Assembly: GCA_027005175.1 (NCBI GenBank)
Contig: JALTMC010000751.1
Coordinates: forward strand, 1,152-11,289
Length of the DNA stretch: 10,138 nt
Reading direction: 5' to 3'
DNA from: Myxococcales bacterium
GTDB taxonomy: Bacteria > Myxococcota_C > UBA6777
Position numbers and translations under genes: made by a program. How positions within the stretch are numbered: position 1 is the first letter of the stretch; each line of letters begins with the position of its first letter. Positions 4,921 to 10,138 of the stretch are shown here, in pieces. The notes under the pieces were generated by a model. That model made no database searches. It saw only the letters and a program-made list of their open reading frames with translations, and was not told where the DNA came from.

Positions 4921-7638
4921 TCATCGTACCCACACATGACCGAAGGAAAAGATCTCTCTGCGGTCTCTTCGGTTGGGGTTGGATGTACACTGATGAGTGT
5001 TTCCAACACTGAGGCTATTGTTTTGGTTACAGCTTCCGCCACTGCCTCCGACCCCGATGCGTGAGTCTGGAGAGTCACAGTTGTTGTTATCCCCGATGAG
5101 CCCGATACGAACCCGAGCACAACTGCCCGAGGAAGGGGCGTTTTTGCAAAAGCGAGATGTGGAGATGCTGTTGAATCCTTCTCGGTTGCAATTGGTTTGA
5201 ACATTTCCCCCTCCCACCACATCTCTCCAGGCTTGTGTGCCGAGAGGCACATCAAAGCTTGTAGGAGTACCTTGCCGAAGCAGATCGTACATAGAGGTCG
5301 CTTTTTTAGAAACAATGACGTGACGATATGGCGGCCTTCTCGAAGGGATCGGATATTTAAACATCATCACATAGACCTCTGAAAAAGGGACAGTCGCATA
5401 GCTTTGAAGCTTGGCTTCCTTGAAGTTAAAGCCAGGACTGTTTGCGTTGAGAGGAGTTTTGTTTGTCCACAGTGATGCGTCATACTGAAAGGTTGTTTTC
5501 AGACCATCAGCTTTAAGCAGGAGAGTCCAGCCTCCACCTTGTGTAAGCATTAAACAGTATACTTGGAAGGCTGTCTGGCCCGTAGGTTGGATCCAGTACA
5601 AGCCGCTCTTTGTAGATGCAGTTGGAGGCAAGCGATAAGCAAGACAGCTCTTTTCACTAGTACCATCCGAGTTTCGCAAAGCACCTTTGTGCTCTTTGAG
5701 CTTTGTTGTACTTCGCAGGTCACGAACATAGAGATAGGCAAAGGTCTTGGTCGTTCGATCGTTACCAAAGCCATTCCACCGTGCAAAGTTGCCAGCGGAA
5801 AGCCGATCACTTCCGAGCCCAATAAAGGAGTCAGTGCTTCGACAAGAGTCAAAATCGTTATTCAAAAACCCGATACGCACATTGTCGATATCCCCTGTAC
5901 CATTGCCTGCAATGTTGATTCCTTCGAGGTTGCAACCAAATTGCAGAGACGGCGACCGCACCAAAGATTTCCAGGCACTTTTGCCTGCATTAACTTCAAA
6001 CGAGACACGCTTTCCCGGTTGGACCAGAGCATAAAAGCTCGCCGCTTTTTTGCGAACAATCAAGGACCGCAACGGGCCACTGCTCGCGGGGTCTCGCATC
6101 CGCAGCAATATTTCCTGAACGCCCACAGAGAAGTAGCTTTTGAGCTTCGCCTGTTGGTTGTCAAAGGCGGGCTTTGTTGCGTTGTATGTTTGTTGGTTGG
6201 TCCAGAGCGCATTTTTGTACAAGAACTCATTGCGACTCCCATCCACTTTGAGAATAAGAGTCCATCCTCCGCCAGCATAGGTCATATCACAATGAACCGG
6301 AAACTCGGGTTGGGCAGGAATAGGCTTGATCAGATACACACCGTCACTTGTGCCAGGAGAGCGACCTTTGGGGGGAAAGCGATACTCAGCACAGTCCCTG
6401 GCAAATGTCCCATCGGACCAACGTTTGGCATTCTTTTGTGCATCATTCACCACACCGATCTGACAAACACCCTGCACACAAGAAGGTGTCGCAGTGGGAC
6501 AATCTTTGTTGTCAGCACAGACACCACAAATGTAGTTGCTTTTACAGACCTGACCACCGGAGCAGTCCGAGTGTGCCGCACAATTTCCCGTGTGGCAGAC
6601 TCCCTTTGCACACACACGCCCAGAACCACATTCAGCACGTTTCACACAAGGTGAGCAGAAGTTGGCAGAGCAAACCTTGCCGCCCTGGCAATCGGCATTT
6701 GTCAAGCAGTCACCTGCGATACAAACAGCATTGGAGCAGACTTTTCCGGCCCCACAGTCCAAGTTTTTTGTGCAAGAAGCACAGTTATTTTTAATACAAG
6801 CTTTACCACCGGAGCAATCTTTGGTCTCGCGGCAATCTCCCGCAATGCAGGCTTGGTTAAAGCACAGCCTCCCAGCACCACACTCAGCATCAGAGGTACA
6901 AGCCACACATTTGCTTTGTTTGCAAAGCAGCCCCCCCGGGCAATCTGTATGCTTCCGGCAAGAGCCCGGAACACACCCATCGTTTTGACATAAGGTTCCA
7001 ACATCGCAGTCAGTATCATTGGTACAGGCACTGCACAAGTTTGCCTTGCATAATTTCCCACCAATACAGTCTGTTGAGACACGACAATTCCCCGCTCTAC
7101 ATTTCTGTTGCAGACAGAGCTGGCCCGCAGCACAATCCTGGTCTTTGTCACAGGGCTGACATACAAGCTTCAGACAGATCTTTCCATCGCGACAATCTTG
7201 GCTTGTTCGACAACCGATCTGGCATTTTCCTTGCGCACAGATCCTTCCAGCACCACAGTCTCCATCGTTCTGGCAACCTGAATTCGGCTTTTCTGGTAAC
7301 GGTGCTTCCCCTGTGTTCTCGGAAGAGAGGAGAGACTCTCGCGAGGAGTCCGGAGTCACAGGCTCTGAAGAAGGCCGCTCCCCACCATCTCGCTTTGAGG
7401 TTAGACTTGGACCCCAAGTGCTGGGCCTTTGTAGGCAAGAGTTCATCTGACACACAAAGTCTTTGGGGCAATCCGAAGTACTTTGGCAGAGAACAAGACC
7501 ACCATCCACAGCAGAAGGGGGCGTGGAGCAATCGAGTCCCCCAAGACAAAAGACTCCAACAAACAGTACAGCGAGAGAGAACCGAGTCATTCGGTGTTGT
7601 AGGCATGATGCGAAGATACGGAGATTCTGCTTCATCAT
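4921..7638 (-). CDS. exported protein: 14 Dickkopf-like Cys repeats + two fibrinogen-like GGGWT domains
   Basis: A 905-residue secreted or surface protein. The start is one of two adjacent ATGs (7638, 7635) that overlap the upstream stop codon, with GGAAAGG six bases before. Residues 1-37 form a signal peptide (RFSLAVLFVGVFCLGGLDC); Cys37 could be lipidated, but Asp at -1 is unusual, so signal peptidase I cleavage is possible. One cysteine repeat lies at 51-68, then a Pro/Ser-rich linker (about 70-120). Thirteen tandem repeats of CX5CX5CX4C type fill 122-392, like the Dickkopf N-terminal cysteine-rich modules of myxobacterial proteins. Two fibrinogen-like domains follow, about 416-640 and 665-905, each with a GVY/GLY-x-I-x-P strand and a GGGWTL motif (456 and 701). 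The first has HCDM before GGGW as in the family; the second has YCLM. These folds in animals bind ligands such as glycans, so a recognition or adhesion role is a reasonable inference, not shown. Confidence 0.85.
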   Translation of the reverse strand: MMKQNLRIFASCLQHRMTRFSLAVLFVGVFCLGGLDCSTPPSAVDGGLVLCQSTSDCPKDFVCQMNSCLQRPSTWGPSLTSKRDGGERPSSEPVTPDSSRESLLSSENTGEAPLPEKPNSGCQNDGDCGAGRICAQGKCQIGCRTSQDCRDGKICLKLVCQPCDKDQDCAAGQLCLQQKCRAGNCRVSTDCIGGKLCKANLCSACTNDTDCDVGTLCQNDGCVPGSCRKHTDCPGGLLCKQSKCVACTSDAECGAGRLCFNQACIAGDCRETKDCSGGKACIKNNCASCTKNLDCGAGKVCSNAVCIAGDCLTNADCQGGKVCSANFCSPCVKRAECGSGRVCAKGVCHTGNCAAHSDCSGGQVCKSNYICGVCADNKDCPTATPSCVQGVCQIGVVNDAQKNAKRWSDGTFARDCAEYRFPPKGRSPGTSDGVYLIKPIPAQPEFPVHCDMTYAGGGWTLILKVDGSRNEFLYKNALWTNQQTYNATKPAFDNQQAKLKSYFSVGVQEILLRMRDPASSGPLRSLIVRKKAASFYALVQPGKRVSFEVNAGKSAWKSLVRSPSLQFGCNLEGINIAGNGTGDIDNVRIGFLNNDFDSCRSTDSFIGLGSDRLSAGNFARWNGFGNDRTTKTFAYLYVRDLRSTTKLKEHKGALRNSDGTSEKSCLAYRLPPTASTKSGLYWIQPTGQTAFQVYCLMLTQGGGWTLLLKADGLKTTFQYDASLWTNKTPLNANSPGFNFKEAKLQSYATVPFSEVYVMMFKYPIPSRRPPYRHVIVSKKATSMYDLLRQGTPTSFDVPLGTQAWRDVVGGGNVQTNCNREGFNSISTSRFCKNAPSSGSCARVRIGLIGDNNNCDSPDSRIGVGGSGGSCNQNNSLSVGNTHQCTSNPNRRDRREIFSFGHVWVR
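6463..7275 (-). repeat. coding array of 13 cysteine-rich modules
   Basis: This segment encodes residues 122-392 of the surface protein as 13 back-to-back modules of about 21 residues with the spacing C-x5-C-x5-C-x4-C; the last two are slightly longer. The modules alternate: one type has DCGAGRxC, the other DCxGGKxC, so the true repeat is a pair of about 42 residues. The DNA copies have diverged, so this is an old duplication and not a recent satellite. Confidence 0.8.
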
Positions 7639-8603
7639 TGAGGGCCTTTCCAAAGGCGTCCCGAGATAGTTGCAGGCTCTTTTCGATTCTGTGGTTCGAG
7701 CACCAAAAAGTGAATCGCCAAGGCACCACCTGTAAGAACAGCAACACTCGCCAAAGAGACCCATACCCAAGGACTTGGGCCTTTCACAGGCTTGGGTTTC
7801 AAGACAGGAGGAGTGATTCGGGAGCGGGTTTCCAGAGCCAAACACGCCTGCTTCGAACGCGACCACATCCTCCCAGAAGGACAGGCACATACATGCTTTT
7901 GTTGTACGATACGCAACACTCGTCCCCTCGTGCATGGGCATGAGGCCTTAGCCTGTAAAGCAAGAGAGAGTTGAGAGCGAAGCTCCATCTGGGTTTGTAT
8001 CACTCCATTCTTTGTAAGACCCATCGAAAAACATTGGGGTTTGGAGATGTGCAAAGAGTACGTTCCTTTCGGAAGATAAATCGGCTTTCCATCCAAAAGC
8101 ATTCCTTGTGTAGACCAGCGCTTCTGTACCATTTGGTAGACGCGAACTCGGTGAGGGTGCCGAAAGATCTCTGTTGTGCGAAGTTGCAAACGCAACCGAT
8201 GAATCGACCCAGAAGCAAGATGGCGTGTAACCTGAAATCGGCCAAACAACGCCGCGATCCGACCTCTCGCTCGTTTAATACTCTTGCGATGCCGAGGCTT
8301 GGTCGCAAGAGACCAAGCCGTGTGAAGATAATCCAATGCCTGCCGGATATCACCTCTGTAATAATGGGCAATCCCCAGATAATAATGCAGACCAAAATGG
8401 TGCTGACCTTGTGAGGTCTGACGAAGTGGCTCCAAACCTCGAATCGCATCTGCATACAGTTTTTGCTTAAGCAGCAATTTTCCTTGAATATACTTCTGTT
8501 GAAAATCGCCTGACCCCATCACCACACCCGGTGTGACGAACAAGCTCCCCACCCCAAAAAGAAGACAAAGAAGGCCAAAGCACTTCATCGTTCGAACCGT
8601 CAT
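7635..8603 (-). CDS. TPR protein with PEGA-like segment and C-terminal membrane helix
   Basis: The 322-residue protein starts at the ATG at 8603, supported by GAGGG five bases upstream; an ATG at 8588 has no such site. Residues 1-30 look like a cleavable signal peptide. Residues about 34-105 form two tetratricopeptide-like helical pairs (KLYADAIRGLEPL; LGIAHYYRGDIRQALDYL). A basic region follows. Around 165-216 the pattern GMLLDGKPIYLPKGTYSL resembles a PEGA-like beta domain. A cysteine cluster comes next (222, 224, 239, 241, 254), with CACPSGRMW, then a Pro/Lys linker and one strong membrane helix at about 278-302. A short basic tail of 20 residues ends the protein. It is likely anchored in the inner membrane with most of it in the periplasm. 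Its stop codon overlaps the start of the cysteine-repeat gene, so the two are co-translated and probably work together, perhaps in anchoring or presenting the larger protein. The exact role is unknown. Confidence 0.8.
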   Translation of the reverse strand: MTVRTMKCFGLLCLLFGVGSLFVTPGVVMGSGDFQQKYIQGKLLLKQKLYADAIRGLEPLRQTSQGQHHFGLHYYLGIAHYYRGDIRQALDYLHTAWSLATKPRHRKSIKRARGRIAALFGRFQVTRHLASGSIHRLRLQLRTTEIFRHPHRVRVYQMVQKRWSTQGMLLDGKPIYLPKGTYSLHISKPQCFSMGLTKNGVIQTQMELRSQLSLALQAKASCPCTRGRVLRIVQQKHVCACPSGRMWSRSKQACLALETRSRITPPVLKPKPVKGPSPWVWVSLASVAVLTGGALAIHFLVLEPQNRKEPATISGRLWKGPQ

Positions 8604-8999
8604 TCAAGCCCTCGATTCTCAAAAAAGGTACAAAGAGAAATGGTTCATAGAACAAAAGTAGGACAATACGTGAAACTGGCTTCAGAGTCTCGAACACTCT
8701 TTGAACGGCATAACGAAAACGAAGGGAACAAACATCGCTCGGTCTCCATGGGGGTCGATTCCCATGTTGCAAATCAACACGATATGTTACAAATCAACAC
8801 GTGAAGATGGAACAAGCCCGAAGTCGGATCTTCGACGGACATCAGCCATCCTTGAGATGATAGCCTGTCCACGATGGCATCGTATTTTGACACTGCAAAA
8901 CCAGCACTTTGAGGATAAATTCTCAGACAGATAGATGTCAACCGTGCTCGTCCAAGATTCGACGTGAAGCTCAGAACAAAAAACTCGGAATACACCACC
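8604..8999. promoter_or_regulatory. divergent intergenic region, presumed promoters of both flanking genes
   Basis: This is the only gap from which transcription diverges: the operon at 8603 reads left and the nurA-like gene at 9000 reads right. It holds a direct repeat (8764-8801), a small palindrome CATGGG-n8-CCCATG (8747-8766), and a perfect -35-like TTGACA at 8887-8892 pointing right. No good -10 element lies at the proper spacing from that TTGACA (the nearest, GATAAA at 8914, is 21 bp away), so the promoter is unproven. The short open frames here look like chance. Confidence 0.4.
8764..8801. repeat. 18-bp direct repeat, 20-bp period, possible operator
   Basis: ATGTTGCAAATCAACACG (8764-8781) and ATGTTACAAATCAACACG (8784-8801) differ at one base. 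The 20-bp spacing places both on the same face of the helix, as expected for a tandem operator of a regulator of the flanking genes. It is about 160 bp upstream of the operon start at 8603 and about 200 bp upstream of the gene at 9000. Confidence 0.6.
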
Positions 9000-10138
9000 A
9001 TGCTAGATCCTCACAATCTACGACAAGCCCTGGAGAAAAAGCGGGAAGAGTTCTGCAAGTACCAGATACGCACGCAGGGAGAGCGCGATCGCTACCAGGA
9101 ACAGCTATTCACCTTCATGCAAGCTCCGTTGGAGGAGATTCAGGCAAAACTTGCGGCAGAGCCATGGCCAGGGGCTCGTCCCACCTCAGAGTATGACAAG
9201 CATGGTGGTTTGTCTGTATCCTTTCCCAAGCCGTTTTCACACCATCAAGATGCCAGAGCATGGGCCAAACAAATCTTGAAAGAACTAACCACATTTGCGG
9301 TGGACGGCTCACAGTTGATGCCAGACAAGGAACTCTCTGTGCCCGTCGCGGTGGTTCAGGTCGGTTGGTTTTTAAATCATCACTCCACGCAACGTCCGTT
9401 TGAGAAGCGCATTCAGACAGAGGTGCTTGGTCCAGAAGAGTTACTTGCCTCAGGCAGCGAAGAAAAACTCTTTCACGATCAACATATCAGCCTGAAACGC
9501 TATCAACTTGAGATCGATTTTCTGCAGCAATTTTGCCGTAACTACAAAGACAGCACCCCTCTTCCTCTTGGCTTTTTTGATGGCTCACTCCTGGTCTCTT
9601 TTGCCGAAGTACTCAAAGATCTCCATCGAGAAGAGTACCTCAGCGCAGCGGTTGGGCTGCTGAGAGTATCATCTCTTCACAAAATACCGATACTCGGCTA
9701 TGTTGACACATCCGTCGCTCGTGACGTACTCCGAATGTTGGCCCTGTTTTTCTACCAGGATCCACCCAAAAGCTATGAAGGTCTCAGGGATATCGATATG
9801 CTTGGTCCACTGCTACCGCAGTGGGGAGATCGCACCATTGCTTTTGTCTTGTCACGTCCAGGGATTTTACGAGAGTACGGCGAGATGAAGGACCAAATGG
9901 GATTCTGCTATTTGCGAACATCCATGACACGACCACCTGTGCGAGTGGAGTTCCCCCTCTGGCTGCATCAAAAAGGTCTGCTGGATCAGGCCATGGATAC
10001 CCTTCGCGCAGAAGTCATTGTAGGCAACGGTTACCCCTATGCACTCGAAACAGCGGACCAAGTCGCGTGGCTCGCCCCGCAAGACCGCGCTCGCTTCGCA
10101 AACCTACTCCAACAATTCCTACAGGAGCAATCCATTCC
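9000..10138 (+). CDS. NurA-type 5'-3' nuclease, 3' end beyond the window
   Basis: The frame runs from the ATG at 9000 to the window edge with no stop (379 codons seen). NurA is a Mn-dependent nuclease that works with the HerA ATPase in DNA end processing and, in bacteria, also in phage defence. The N-terminal 90 residues are helical and charged. Family motifs follow: FAVDGSQ (Asp102), a VLGPEEL stretch with a nearby acidic residue, FFDGSL (Asp194), GYVDTSVARDV (Asp236), and GNGYPYALETAD (342-353). Asp102 and Asp194 match metal-binding positions of the family. The last motif in the family is normally GYPxPLxxAH; here Asp353 takes the place of the His. No strong ribosome-binding site precedes the ATG; a GTG at 8964 in frame would add 12 residues. 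The gene is divergent from the surface-protein operon, and no HerA gene is visible in the window. Confidence 0.78.
   Translation, partial: MLDPHNLRQALEKKREEFCKYQIRTQGERDRYQEQLFTFMQAPLEEIQAKLAAEPWPGARPTSEYDKHGGLSVSFPKPFSHHQDARAWAKQILKELTTFAVDGSQLMPDKELSVPVAVVQVGWFLNHHSTQRPFEKRIQTEVLGPEELLASGSEEKLFHDQHISLKRYQLEIDFLQQFCRNYKDSTPLPLGFFDGSLLVSFAEVLKDLHREEYLSAAVGLLRVSSLHKIPILGYVDTSVARDVLRMLALFFYQDPPKSYEGLRDIDMLGPLLPQWGDRTIAFVLSRPGILREYGEMKDQMGFCYLRTSMTRPPVRVEFPLWLHQKGLLDQAMDTLRAEVIVGNGYPYALETADQVAWLAPQDRARFANLLQQFLQEQSI

Noticed and set aside
4791-5315. Extension of the MopE-motif lipoprotein frame far upstream into the cysteine-repeat gene
   Set aside because: The extension covers the end of a clear coding region in another frame, whereas the ATG at 4790 is followed at once by a lipoprotein signal peptide.
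5563-6654. Long plus-strand open frame (363 codons) opposite the cysteine-repeat gene
   Set aside because: It is antisense to a well-supported coding region with clear domains, and its translation shows no coherent domain or signal.
7639-7941. N-terminal extension of the cysteine-repeat gene in the same frame
   Set aside because: It overlaps the TPR-protein gene throughout. The ATG pair at 7638/7635 has a good ribosome-binding site and a signal peptide directly after it.
7041-7943. Plus-strand open frame of 300 codons
   Set aside because: It lies opposite the cysteine-repeat gene and the TPR-protein gene and its translation is rich in Arg, His, Ser and Pro as expected of an antisense shadow.
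8747-8766. CATGGG-n8-CCCATG palindrome with a T-loop-like centre
   Set aside because: It does not fit a tRNA and is too short to call an operator on its own; it is mentioned only as content of the divergent gap.
8774-9001. Minus-strand frame of 75 codons and overlapping plus-strand frame of 77 codons in the divergent gap
   Set aside because: Both lack a convincing ribosome-binding site, overlap the direct repeat and each other, and have compositions like random translation.

Overview
The window suggests a free-living Gram-negative bacterium of the Myxococcota or another deltaproteobacterial-type lineage. The clues are families typical of those genomes: tandem Dickkopf-like cysteine repeats joined to fibrinogen-like GGGWT domains, a MopE-type CDGxDNxC motif in a lipoprotein, a TPR plus PEGA-like plus C-terminal membrane-anchor protein, and a lipoprotein with a cytochrome-like domain ending in MPPDG and a WI-x-YGA motif. 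The base composition is moderate rather than GC-rich, so a classical high-GC myxobacterium is less likely. This placement is inference from family content.

Layout. The left edge (1-58, minus) holds only the first codons of a possible gene. At 144-878 (minus) lies an unrecognised, low-complexity, glutamine-rich protein of 244 residues. Its AT-rich upstream region has three TGA-N6-TCA palindromes spaced 23-24 bp apart, one a perfect match to the CRP consensus. From about 1110 to 1615 there is no clear large gene, but two short minus-strand open frames (43 and 37 codons) and several inverted repeats.

From 8603 down to 1616, five minus-strand genes follow one another: (1) a TPR/PEGA-like protein with a C-terminal membrane helix, (2) a 905-residue exported protein with 14 cysteine repeats and two fibrinogen-like domains, translationally coupled to (1) by an ATGA overlap, (3) a small lipoprotein with a MopE-like tail, (4) a lipoprotein with a cytochrome-like domain whose haem motif is non-canonical, and (5) a GT-C-fold membrane glycosyltransferase with an in-frame 30-bp tandem repeat. 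The first pair is very likely one transcriptional unit. The other three are co-directional with gaps of about 70-130 nt and may or may not be co-transcribed. Most of the products are predicted to be envelope or surface proteins.

On the right, a divergent region of about 396 bp (8604-8999) carries an 18-bp direct repeat with 20-bp period. A plus-strand NurA-type nuclease gene follows (9000 to the window edge), with the DGS and FDGS motifs present but the expected C-terminal histidine apparently replaced by aspartate. Its usual partner HerA is not in the window and would be looked for just downstream.

The most notable items are the cysteine-repeat/fibrinogen-like surface protein with its coupled membrane partner, the triple CRP-like array, the CxCH cytochrome-like lipoprotein, the in-frame minisatellite in the glycosyltransferase, and the variant NurA. 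I did not find a CRISPR array, transposase, tRNA or rRNA gene.
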